Positions 55,693-63,962 of a DNA stretch of 64,000 nt are shown piece after piece (position 1 is the stretch's first letter; each line of letters begins with the position of its first letter). The notes beneath the pieces are model-generated. The model was not told where the DNA came from. It ran no database searches and was given only the letters and a program-made list of their open reading frames with translations. This DNA comes from Bacteroidota bacterium (lineage in GTDB: Bacteria > Bacteroidota > Bacteroidia > UKL13-3): positions 248,001 through 312,000 of the forward strand of contig JAIXWW010000009.1 of NCBI GenBank assembly GCA_027491085.1, read 5' to 3'. The translations under genes were made by a program, and so were the position numbers.

Positions 55693-56962
55693 AAAAGAAG
55701 CACCATTTGCTGCCGAAATAACCAATATAAAAATTAAAGAGGCAGTACATAATACCTTACCAAATGGTATAAAAGTTTATGCATTAAATGCAGGTAATGA
55801 AGAAGTTTTAAAGCTTGATTTTATTTTTAACGCAGGGGCAATAGCCCAGCAAATAAAGGGGCAGGCAAACTTTACAGCTAAAATGTTAAGTGAAGGAACC
55901 AGTAAATATTCTGCAGCTGAAATAGCCGAAAAACTAGATTTTTATGGTGCCTATTTTCAAGCAAAAAGTGGCACTGACGAAGCCACATTAACACTATATT
56001 GTATCAACAAACACCTTAATAATTGTCTTCCATTTCTTGTTGAAATATTAACGGATAGTATATTTCCTGAAAAAGATTTAGATATTTTGAAGAAAAATAC
56101 CATTCAAAATTTAATAGTTAATGAAGAAAGAAATTCTTATTTAGCAAGGAGAGCATTCAATCAATCAGTGTTTGGAAATACAGTATACGGCAGTTTTTCT
56201 ACAAAAGAAGATATTCAGAATATTAACAGAAATGATTTATTTAGTTTTTATAAAAGAAACTACCAGCAAGGAATAAAGTACATTATTGTTTCTGGTTTTG
56301 TTGATGATTCAGTAATAAAAACTATTTCAATTAATTTCGGAAATAACACATTCTCAAAAAATTCTGATTTAAATACTTCTTATCAAGGTAAAACATTTGT
56401 AAAAGAAAATATTTTCATTGAAAAAACATCATCTGTTCAAAGTGCAATAAGGATTGGTAAAAAATTATTCAATAGAAATAACCCTGATTTTAGAGAAATT
56501 CAATTATTAAATTTAATTCTTGGTGGATATTTTGGATCTCGATTAATGAAAAATATTAGAGAAGAAAAAGGGCTTACTTATGGCATTTATTCAGCCATTG
56601 AAGCTTATCCAAATGATGCATGTTGGTATATTGACACTGAAATGAACAACGAATTATGCGAAAAAGGTATTGAAGAAATATACAAGGAAGTAAAAAAATT
56701 ACGTACTGAAAAAATAGGAATTGATGAATTAAGGGTTGCAAAAAATTATCTTTTAGGATCATTTTTAAGAAGTATAGATGGACCTTTTAGCTTAGCTGAT
56801 AGATTTAAAATATTACAAGATTACAATTTAACTTATCAATATTATTACGAGTATATTGATATTATAAAAAACAGTACGCCTGAAAGATTGATAGAACTTG
56901 CTGATAAATATTTAAATGAAGAAACTTTTACAAAAATAAGAGTTGGTGCTTATTCTAAATGA
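55682..56962 (+). CDS. M16 family peptidase, non-catalytic partner
   Basis: A 426-residue M16 protein lacking HxxEH (the aligned segment is FTAKMLSEGTSKYS) but retaining the C-terminal R/Y motif in MKNIREEKGLTYGIYSAIE. It is therefore predicted to pair with the preceding zinc-binding subunit. It overlaps that gene by 11 bases and the following T9SS gene by 4 bases (ATGA), so the three are translationally coupled. Confidence 0.92.
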   Translation: MLNRKEAPFAAEITNIKIKEAVHNTLPNGIKVYALNAGNEEVLKLDFIFNAGAIAQQIKGQANFTAKMLSEGTSKYSAAEIAEKLDFYGAYFQAKSGTDEATLTLYCINKHLNNCLPFLVEILTDSIFPEKDLDILKKNTIQNLIVNEERNSYLARRAFNQSVFGNTVYGSFSTKEDIQNINRNDLFSFYKRNYQQGIKYIIVSGFVDDSVIKTISINFGNNTFSKNSDLNTSYQGKTFVKENIFIEKTSSVQSAIRIGKKLFNRNNPDFREIQLLNLILGGYFGSRLMKNIREEKGLTYGIYSAIEAYPNDACWYIDTEMNNELCEKGIEEIYKEVKKLRTEKIGIDELRVAKNYLLGSFLRSIDGPFSLADRFKILQDYNLTYQYYYEYIDIIKNSTPERLIELADKYLNEETFTKIRVGAYSK

Positions 56963-58704
56963 TAAAAAAACTTTACATACTACTTCTATTATTTATTACA
57001 GCAAATATTGCTCAGGCACAGTATTGCTCAAAATTAAGAAGAATATGTAGAGCAAATTTAAATAACGATATTTTTTGGAACTATAATCAAAGTGTTCCAT
57101 GTGGAACATTTAAAGAATATCGAATTTATGGACGAGATAAAACATCTAATCCATATACCTTATTAAATACTGAAATAAACCAAAATATAACTAATTGGAG
57201 TCATTTAAATGCAAATGTACCGAGTAATAAAAACTGGGATTATTATGTAGAAACGGTGTTTAATTGCTCAGGTATAGATAATTTATGTTATTCAGATACT
57301 CAGAATGTATCTGAGTTTTACTTACCAAAAAGTAAGATTGCATTTGTATCAATAGATATAAAAACCAATATACCATTTATTGTTTGGGAGCAAAATACTT
57401 TTCCTAGTTTTTGGTATGTAGATATGTTTAATGATAATGCAATAAAAACGGGAATAATAGATACATTCTTTATTGATAACATAACAGGTTTAGACCCTAA
57501 AATGGGAAGTTTAAAATATGTTATAGCTGCAGTTGACAGTTGTACCAAAAGATGGGACTACCTACCAGAAGATTATCATTATACTATTTATAACACAGCT
57601 ACAATTGATACATGTTTTAATAGAGTAAGCCTTAATTGGACAAAATACATAGGTTGGGGTAATAATATTAAGTATTACTACATTTATAAAAATGTTAATG
57701 GTTTAGGTTTTCAATTAATAGATAGTGTTTCAGCATTAACAACAAATTATATAGATAAAGTAAATAGTGGAGAAACTATAGAATATTATATAATGGCAGT
57801 AAATACAGTAAATGGAAAATATAAAAGTAATTCTAATTTAGTATCATTAGTATCAGGTAAAAGAATATCCAATCATAATTTAAAAATAAATTATATAACC
57901 TTAAATAATAATATCAATATCAATATCAATATTAACTTTAATTCATTATCTGATATAGATTCAATTCAAATATTAAAGTCAAATAATAATCAAAACTTTC
58001 AATTATATAAAAAAATAAAAACATTGACTTCTCCATTTAATGATGTAGATATTAATGAAGATGGAAATAGAAGAGTTTATTATTATTTGGTATCGAAAAA
58101 CTCATGTAATGAATGGACAGATACTTCAAGTGTTTCTAGTAATATTCTTTTAGAACAGAAGGAGAACATAGTTGAAAATAAATTATGGTGGAATCAATAT
58201 TCCACGTGGAACAGTGGGGTAGAAAAATACGTAATATACAGAGAAACAAGGCTTAACGCACAAATATTGAATCCGTTTTCACAAAGATACATTGGACTAG
58301 ATTCATTCTATTCAGATAATACTACTGATAATATAATTGATGGAACTACCTTATGCTATAAAGTGATTGGAACTGAAAACACTACAGGTTATACAAGCGA
58401 ATCAAATACTGTATGTATTGTAGGTGGAATGAAGGTCTATTTTCCAGACGGGGTAATTGCAAGAAACCAAACAAATGTATTTAAACCTATTGGAGTTTAC
58501 ATAGATTATAAAAAGTCTAAAATGAATATTTATAGCAGATGGGGTAAGTTAGTTAAAGAAATAACTGATTTAAATATTGGATGGGATTTAACAGATGAAA
58601 ATAATAGTTTTGCAGAAACTGATACTTATGTATACGATGCACAAATTATTGGATTAGATGGTAAACAAATAAACAAATCAGGTACAATAACAATAATTAG
58701 ATAA
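56959..58704 (+). CDS. Secreted protein with T9SS type B (gliding-associated) C-terminal domain
   Basis: A 581-residue exported protein. Signal peptide residues 1-20 (ILLLLFITANIAQAQ). The middle consists of several fibronectin-III-like strands and Cys-containing segments (about residues 200-480). The C-terminal 85 residues (YFPDGVIARNQTNVFKPIG ... NIYSRWGKLVKEI) form a type B / CHU_C sorting domain, normally exported through PorP/SprF-linked T9SS. It overlaps the M16 gene by 4 bases and abuts ybeY directly. Two parS-like palindromes lie inside its coding sequence. Confidence 0.88.
   Translation: MIKKLYILLLLFITANIAQAQYCSKLRRICRANLNNDIFWNYNQSVPCGTFKEYRIYGRDKTSNPYTLLNTEINQNITNWSHLNANVPSNKNWDYYVETVFNCSGIDNLCYSDTQNVSEFYLPKSKIAFVSIDIKTNIPFIVWEQNTFPSFWYVDMFNDNAIKTGIIDTFFIDNITGLDPKMGSLKYVIAAVDSCTKRWDYLPEDYHYTIYNTATIDTCFNRVSLNWTKYIGWGNNIKYYYIYKNVNGLGFQLIDSVSALTTNYIDKVNSGETIEYYIMAVNTVNGKYKSNSNLVSLVSGKRISNHNLKINYITLNNNININININFNSLSDIDSIQILKSNNNQNFQLYKKIKTLTSPFNDVDINEDGNRRVYYYLVSKNSCNEWTDTSSVSSNILLEQKENIVENKLWWNQYSTWNSGVEKYVIYRETRLNAQILNPFSQRYIGLDSFYSDNTTDNIIDGTTLCYKVIGTENTTGYTSESNTVCIVGGMKVYFPDGVIARNQTNVFKPIGVYIDYKKSKMNIYSRWGKLVKEITDLNIGWDLTDENNSFAETDTYVYDAQIIGLDGKQINKSGTITIIR
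57093..57108. promoter_or_regulatory. parS-like site A
   Basis: TGTTCCATGTGGAACA differs from the perfect 16-bp palindrome TGTTCCACGTGGAACA at one central base. It lies in the T9SS type B gene, reading as Val-Pro-Cys-Gly-Thr. Confidence 0.65.
58198..58213. promoter_or_regulatory. parS-like site B
   Basis: TATTCCACGTGGAACA matches TGTTCCACGTGGAACA at 15 of 16 bases, with a complete 12-bp TTCCACGTGGAA core. It lies inside the same T9SS type B gene. Confidence 0.75.
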
Positions 58705-59118
58705 ATGATATACTATAATAATATAGACAGTAAGTATTTAATTAAAGAAAAAAGAAATATTAGTAATTGGATAAAATCGTGCATTACTGAAGAAGGAAAA
58801 ATAATTGATAATATTTCATTTAACCTATGCAGTGATCAATATATTTTACGTTTAAATAATGAAGCTTTACAACACGACTATTATACTGATATTATTACCT
58901 TTGAACTAAACGAAAAAGATGAACCAATAGAAGGAGATATTTATATAAGTATTGATAGGGTAAAGGATAATGCTAAAACTTTAGATATTCCTTTTATTAC
59001 CGAATTACACAGAGTACTAATTCATGGAGTTCTGCATTTATGTGGTTATAAAGATAAAAGCAAAAAAGAAGAAGTTTTGATGAGAGAAAAAGAAAATTAT
59101 TATTTAAATAAATTATAG
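58705..59118 (+). CDS. ybeY: Endoribonuclease YbeY (rRNA maturation)
   Basis: Metal-dependent RNase for 16S rRNA 3' maturation and ribosome quality control, 137 residues. The motif is HRVLIHGVLHLCGYKDK: the first two His ligands of HxxxHxxxxxH are present, while the third position is Asp in place of His. As I recall, the same GxKDK variant is usual in Bacteroidota, so this is a lineage trait rather than decay. It begins at the base after the T9SS gene's stop and its own stop touches parS-like site C. Confidence 0.92.
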   Translation: MIYYNNIDSKYLIKEKRNISNWIKSCITEEGKIIDNISFNLCSDQYILRLNNEALQHDYYTDIITFELNEKDEPIEGDIYISIDRVKDNAKTLDIPFITELHRVLIHGVLHLCGYKDKSKKEEVLMREKENYYLNKL

Positions 59119-59132
59119 TTCCACGTGGAACA
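59117..59132. promoter_or_regulatory. parS-like site C
   Basis: AGTTCCACGTGGAACA matches TGTTCCACGTGGAACA at 15 of 16 bases and contains the perfect 14-bp palindrome GTTCCACGTGGAAC. It occupies the 23-base spacer between ybeY and mnmG, so it is free of coding constraint. Confidence 0.8.
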
Positions 59133-59141
59133 AAAAATAAA

Positions 59142-61004
59142 ATGTTAGGAAAATACGATATAATAGTAGTTGGAGCAGGACATGCAGGTTGTGAGGCAGC
59201 TGCCGCTGCTGCAAACATGGGCAGTAAGGTTTTACTCATAACAATGGATATGAATAAAATAGCACAAATGAGTTGCAATCCCGCAATGGGCGGTGTGGCT
59301 AAAGGTCAAATAGTTAGAGAAATAGATGCATTAGGGGGTTATTCGGGAATTGTTACAGATAACTCTGCTATTCAATTCAGGTTATTAAATAGGTCCAAAG
59401 GCCCTGCCATGTATAGCCCAAGAGCACAAAGTGATAGAATGTTATTTTCACAATATTGGAGAGAACATTTAGAACAAATACCAAATGTAGACTTTTGGCA
59501 AGATATGGTAAGCGGCTTACTCATAGAAAATGGAAAACTAGTTGGTGTTAAAACTGGGATGGGAATGAATATATATTCAAAAGCTGTAGTTTTAACAAAT
59601 GGAACATTTTTGAATGGGATTATTCATATTGGACAAAAACAATTTGGTGGTGGAAGAATAGGAGAGAAGTCTGCTAGTGGAATAACAGAACAATTAATAA
59701 GTTTAGGCTTTGAAAGTGGAAGAATGAAAACTGGAACCCCACCAAGGGTGGATGGAAGAACTTTGAATTATGAAGCCATGGAGATTCAAGAAGGGGACGA
59801 AAATCCAGGGAAATTTTCATACACAAAGACTAAACCTTTAACCAACCAAAGACCATGCTGGATAACCTATACCAACGAAAAAGTACACGATATATTAAGA
59901 ACTGGATTCGATGATTCACCAATGTATGCAGGCAGAATAAAAGGTTTAGGGCCAAGATATTGTCCATCAATTGAAGATAAAATAAACAGATTTGCAGAAC
60001 GAGATAGACATCAAATATTTGTGGAACCAGAAGGTTGGAACACAGTAGAAATTTATGTAAATGGCTTTTCAACTTCATTGCCAGATGAAATACAATTAAA
60101 AGCCATGCGATTAATTCCTGGATTTGAAAATGCTAAAATGTTTAGACCAGGTTATGCAATTGAATATGATTATTTTCCACCTACCCAATTAAAGCTAACT
60201 TTAGAAACCCATCTAATGGAAAACCTATATTTTGCAGGTCAAATTAATGGGACAACAGGTTATGAAGAAGCTGCTTGTCAAGGATTAATGGCTGGAATAA
60301 ATGCTCATTTGAAAATTAAAGAAAAAGAAGAATTTATACTTAAGCGATCAGAAGCTTATATTGGAGTTTTAATAGATGATTTGGTAAATAAAGGAACTGA
60401 TGAACCTTACAGAATGTTTACCTCTAGGGCTGAATATAGAATTTTATTACGTCAAGATAATGCAGATATAAGACTAACTGAAATTGGAAATAAAATTGGT
60501 TTGGCAAGTGACGAAAGATTGGAAAATGTTAAACTAAAAATTGAGCATACCAATGAAATAGTTAAACATTTTAAGAAAACTTCTGTAACACCCGATGAAA
60601 TTAATCCATTATTGGAAGAATATAATACCACACCAATTCCTCAAAATTATAAATTAATGCAGATTGTCACCAGGCCACAATTAGACATACATATTTTGAA
60701 AGATAAAGTGGAATCAATTGGAAACTTTCTAAATAAGTACAATGAAGATGAAATACTTCAAGCTGAAATATTGATGAAATATGAAGGTTATTTAGAAAAA
60801 GAACAATTGATGGTAGAAAAAATGAATAGATTAGAAAACGTAAATATCAATGAAGATTTTGACTTTACATCAATTCATAATTTAAGCAGTGAAGCAAGAC
60901 AAAAATTAAATAAACAAAAACCTAGAACTTTAGGCCAAGCAGCAAGAATTAGTGGAATATCACCTTCCGATATTTCAGTTTTAATGATACATTTGGGCCG
61001 ATAA
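59142..61004 (+). CDS. mnmG: tRNA U34 carboxymethylaminomethyl-modification enzyme MnmG
   Basis: FAD/NADH-dependent enzyme that, with MnmE, modifies wobble uridine of several tRNAs. The 620 residues match the family (also called GidA). Marks are the FAD site VVGAGHAGCEAAAAAANMG (Gly11-Gly16), CNPAMGGVAKGQIVREIDALGG, GTPPRVDGRT, YCPSIEDKINRF and LYFAGQINGTTGYEEAACQG. The C-terminal helical domain ends ARISGISPSDISVLMIHLGR. In many bacteria this gene is near the replication origin; here it sits between a parS cluster and a candidate oriC. The methyltransferase gene follows after 4 bases. Confidence 0.98.
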   Translation: MLGKYDIIVVGAGHAGCEAAAAAANMGSKVLLITMDMNKIAQMSCNPAMGGVAKGQIVREIDALGGYSGIVTDNSAIQFRLLNRSKGPAMYSPRAQSDRMLFSQYWREHLEQIPNVDFWQDMVSGLLIENGKLVGVKTGMGMNIYSKAVVLTNGTFLNGIIHIGQKQFGGGRIGEKSASGITEQLISLGFESGRMKTGTPPRVDGRTLNYEAMEIQEGDENPGKFSYTKTKPLTNQRPCWITYTNEKVHDILRTGFDDSPMYAGRIKGLGPRYCPSIEDKINRFAERDRHQIFVEPEGWNTVEIYVNGFSTSLPDEIQLKAMRLIPGFENAKMFRPGYAIEYDYFPPTQLKLTLETHLMENLYFAGQINGTTGYEEAACQGLMAGINAHLKIKEKEEFILKRSEAYIGVLIDDLVNKGTDEPYRMFTSRAEYRILLRQDNADIRLTEIGNKIGLASDERLENVKLKIEHTNEIVKHFKKTSVTPDEINPLLEEYNTTPIPQNYKLMQIVTRPQLDIHILKDKVESIGNFLNKYNEDEILQAEILMKYEGYLEKEQLMVEKMNRLENVNINEDFDFTSIHNLSSEARQKLNKQKPRTLGQAARISGISPSDISVLMIHLGR

Positions 61005-61008
61005 AAAT

Positions 61009-61899
61009 ATGGAAAAATTAACTACCTGTTTAGTTTGTGGAAACAGTGAATTTACCACAGAACTAACATGCAAAGATTTTGTAGCAACTAATGAAAATTT
61101 TGAGCTGAAGAGATGTTCGAAATGTAGTTTTTTATTTACTAATCCAAGACCAAATACTGAAGAGATTGGTAAGTATTATCAAAGTGATAAATACGTGTCA
61201 CATGCTGGCAAAAAAGAAGGTTTTGGCTTAATGTATAAAGTTTATGATATTGTAAGAAACTACAGCATTAAAGAAAAACTAGACTTAATAAAAAAATACA
61301 ACACAACAGGTAATTTAATGGATTTAGGTTGCGGATTGGGTTACTTTTTACATGGAGCTGTGGTAGATAAAACATTTAATTGTATTGGTGTAGATGTAAG
61401 CGATGATGCAATTAATTACGTGAAATCAACTTTTGGTTATGAAGTAAAAAATGAAAACGAATTAGATACTTTTGAACATAATAGTTTTGATGTAATAACT
61501 CAATGGCACGTATTAGAGCATGTTCATTATTTAAACGAACGCATGATTCAATTAAATAATCTATTGAAAGATGATGGAACCATGTTTATTGCTGTTCCAA
61601 ATTCAGATAGTTGGGATGCTAAAAATTACAAAGAATTTTGGGATGGTTACGATGTACCAAGACACTTGTATCATTTCAATCAAAAAAGTTTAAAATTATT
61701 AATAGAAAAACATGGCTTCAAAATTGTAGAAACAAAACCATTATTGTTTGATGCACCATACATTTCAATGAGAAGTGAGATACATAAACAAAATAATTTT
61801 ACGATGATAAAAGGAGCTATTAATGGAATTATTTCAAACAATAATGCAAGTATAAAAGGTGATTATTCTTCATTACTTTTTGTGGTAAAAAAAGCTTAA
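61009..61899 (+). CDS. Class I SAM-dependent methyltransferase with zinc-ribbon start
   Basis: A 296-residue cytoplasmic enzyme. The N-terminus has a C4 ribbon (CLVCGN at 7-10 and CSKC at 36-39) typical of a methyltransferase group acting on sugars or small molecules. The SAM fold follows, with motif I NLMDLGCGLGYFLHG, the acidic residue in CIGVDVSDDAIN and motif III-like VITQWHVLEHVHY. The last third (HGFKIVETKPLLFDAPYIS) is typical of Methyltransf_11/23 proteins. The substrate is unknown. It is 4 bases after mnmG and 16 before the lipoprotein gene. Confidence 0.88.
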   Translation: MEKLTTCLVCGNSEFTTELTCKDFVATNENFELKRCSKCSFLFTNPRPNTEEIGKYYQSDKYVSHAGKKEGFGLMYKVYDIVRNYSIKEKLDLIKKYNTTGNLMDLGCGLGYFLHGAVVDKTFNCIGVDVSDDAINYVKSTFGYEVKNENELDTFEHNSFDVITQWHVLEHVHYLNERMIQLNNLLKDDGTMFIAVPNSDSWDAKNYKEFWDGYDVPRHLYHFNQKSLKLLIEKHGFKIVETKPLLFDAPYISMRSEIHKQNNFTMIKGAINGIISNNNASIKGDYSSLLFVVKKA

Positions 61900-61915
61900 T
61901 TCATACATATTAATA

Positions 61916-63520
61916 ATGAAATTATTTAATAAAACACTTTTATTTGGTTTAGTTATATTGGCTAGCTGTGCACAAATTGTTGCGCCAACAGGTGGACCAA
62001 AAGATGAAATAGGACCAAAAGTGTTAGAAGTATTGCCAAACGATAAAACTGTTAAATTTTCAGCTATCAATCAAGATGTAAGAATAAGGTTTGATGAGTT
62101 TATTCAACTAAAAGATCCTAGTAAACAAATAGTAATGAGCCCACCTTTAAAACAGGCTCCAGAATATTTAATAAATGGAAAAGAACTAAGAATAAAATTC
62201 AAAGAACCTTTAGCTAACAATACAACATACACCATTAATTTTGGTAATGCAGTTATAGATAATCATGAAGGAATTGTAGCTAACAACCTGCAATATACAT
62301 TTTCTACAGGAAACTATATTGATAGTAACTTTATAAAAGGAAAAGTAAAAAACGCTTTTACTGATTTACCAGCCGAAGGTGTAATTGTTTCGCTGTACAA
62401 AAAATCTCAATTTACTGATACTACAATTTATAAATTTAACCCAACCTATTTTACTAAAACAAAAGCAGATGGAACATTTATAATTGAAAATATACCATCT
62501 GATGAATTTTACTTATATGCCTATAAAAAGGAAGGAATAGATTTAAAATACGCAAAAAACGATAGTGTCTCAATAAGCAAATTAGAAGTAAATACTGGTA
62601 GTAACAATGGTTTTTATAATTTATTTTTATTTAAACCAAACGAATATAAACTTAATAAATTATTTGATACTAGCTCTAATCAAATTGGAGTATATAATTT
62701 TACAGTTTATAAGCCAACTTCATTCCACGTGGATTTAGGTAATGGAAACAAAGTATTTCAAAAAATAATTAAAGGAACAAATTTTATTGACACAGTGAAA
62801 GTTTTTGTAGAAAATTATACGGAAGTACCAAAATTTAAAATTAATGCATTAGACACGAGTTTTTCTATCAAAATAACACCAAAAAAGAAAAGTAGGCTTC
62901 CTGAATTGAATTTAAATGCTAAAACAGACATCAATCCTTTAGATACATTTTTGGTAGAAGCAACACTTCCAATAAAAACATTTATTAAGGATAGCATTAT
63001 ATTCAAAGAAGATACAGTTGTAATTAAACCACAATTATTTGATTATCAAAACAATACATTTAAATTTAAATTTTATACTAATTGGAAAGAATCAACAAAA
63101 TACAACATTATATTCAAAGATTCAGCGCTACAAGATATTTATGGAAAGTACAATAAATCAACTACTTACAACATAAATATCAAACAATTTAAAGACTATG
63201 GAAATTTAGTATTAAATGTGGAATTAGCAGGTGCAAAACATAATTATATCCTACAGTTACTAAATAAAAATACCAATGAAGTAATTAGAGAATTTAATGT
63301 TAACAAAAGCACTCAATTGAAATTAGAGTATTTAAATCCAGTAGAAGCAAAAATTAAAGTAATAGAAGACTTGAATAACAATGGATTATGGGATAATGGA
63401 GACTTGGAAAAGATGATTTTACCAGAAAAAGTATTTAACTACAATCAAGTGTTTAATATCAGAGCTTACTGGGACTTGGAACAAAACGTTAACATTAACG
63501 ATATAATTAACCAACAATAA
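61916..63520 (+). CDS. Ig-like (Big_5) domain lipoprotein
   Basis: A 534-residue outer-membrane-type lipoprotein. The signal ends LFGLVILASCAQIVAPTGGPKDEIGP with lipid-attachment Cys18; the TGGPKD segment right after it is a family mark in Bacteroidota. An Ig-like Big_5 domain follows (about 30-130: RFDEFIQLKDPSKQIVMSPP, NNTTYTINFGNAVIDNHEG), then a carboxypeptidase-regulatory-like domain and further beta-rich regions. Function is unknown; these are common core lipoproteins. Its stop is followed within 8 bases by the first DnaA-box-like nonamer. A weak parS-like core (62721-62736) lies in its coding region. Confidence 0.85.
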   Translation: MKLFNKTLLFGLVILASCAQIVAPTGGPKDEIGPKVLEVLPNDKTVKFSAINQDVRIRFDEFIQLKDPSKQIVMSPPLKQAPEYLINGKELRIKFKEPLANNTTYTINFGNAVIDNHEGIVANNLQYTFSTGNYIDSNFIKGKVKNAFTDLPAEGVIVSLYKKSQFTDTTIYKFNPTYFTKTKADGTFIIENIPSDEFYLYAYKKEGIDLKYAKNDSVSISKLEVNTGSNNGFYNLFLFKPNEYKLNKLFDTSSNQIGVYNFTVYKPTSFHVDLGNGNKVFQKIIKGTNFIDTVKVFVENYTEVPKFKINALDTSFSIKITPKKKSRLPELNLNAKTDINPLDTFLVEATLPIKTFIKDSIIFKEDTVVIKPQLFDYQNNTFKFKFYTNWKESTKYNIIFKDSALQDIYGKYNKSTTYNINIKQFKDYGNLVLNVELAGAKHNYILQLLNKNTNEVIREFNVNKSTQLKLEYLNPVEAKIKVIEDLNNNGLWDNGDLEKMILPEKVFNYNQVFNIRAYWDLEQNVNINDIINQQ

Positions 63521-63528
63521 GGTAATAG

Positions 63529-63537
63529 TTAGCCACA
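63529..63537 (+). promoter_or_regulatory. DnaA-box-like nonamer 1
   Basis: TTAGCCACA, one mismatch to TTATCCACA. Starts 8 bases after the lipoprotein stop. Confidence 0.45.
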
Positions 63538-63551
63538 TTTTTAAAATAAAA

Positions 63552-63560
63552 AGTGGATAG
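63552..63560 (-). promoter_or_regulatory. DnaA-box-like nonamer 2
   Basis: AGTGGATAG, reverse complement CTATCCACT, two mismatches to TTATCCACA. Begins exactly 23 bases after nonamer 1. Confidence 0.35.
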
Positions 63561-63574
63561 CAGAACAAAATATT

Positions 63575-63583
63575 TGTGGATAT
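63575..63583 (-). promoter_or_regulatory. DnaA-box-like nonamer 3
   Basis: TGTGGATAT, reverse complement ATATCCACA, one mismatch to TTATCCACA. Begins exactly 23 bases after nonamer 2. Confidence 0.45.
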
Positions 63584-63850
63584 GTAATAACTACCAATTT
63601 ATGCCAATTACACTCACAGTAAACTAACAAATTAAGTGCGACATTTTATAAACAATACAATGTTAATGTCGCATTTAACATGCTGTTTATAAATAGCTAA
63701 TCACATAGTTTTAAGTACTTTATAAAAAGCACAAAATGTTAGTTAAATTTGATAAGCTATAAAACAAGTATTTTAAAAAAAGTTATTCCATAAACTAACA
63801 GCATATACTATTATTACAATTATATCTTTAAAATAATTTATAATACATTT

Positions 63851-63883
63851 ACGGTGTGGGTATCCCGCACCGTTTTATTTTTA
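63851..63883 (+). terminator. G/C-rich hairpin with T-run
   Basis: ACGGTGTGGG pairs with CCCGCACCGT (one G-U) around a tight TAT centre, followed by TTTTATTTTT. It resembles a terminator but no gene precedes it within 330 bases, so it may end an unseen small RNA. The half ATCCCGCACC recurs at 63936-63945. Confidence 0.5.
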
Positions 63884-63954
63884 AATGGAATACTTATGTT
63901 TGCAGTGTTAAAATTTCAAAATTAAAAACTCCTGCATCCCGCACCTTTGTTTAC

Positions 63955-63962
63955 TAATTTTG
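63955..63962 (+). promoter_or_regulatory. Candidate -7 promoter box for the next gene
   Basis: TAATTTTG matches TAnnTTTG, 32 bases before an ATG-AAA at 63995 that may start a gene lying beyond the window edge. Confidence 0.35.

Noticed and set aside
62721-62736. parS-like core CATTCCACGTGGATTT
   Set aside because: Only 11 of 16 match; it could be a weak fourth site of the cluster but is not convincing alone.
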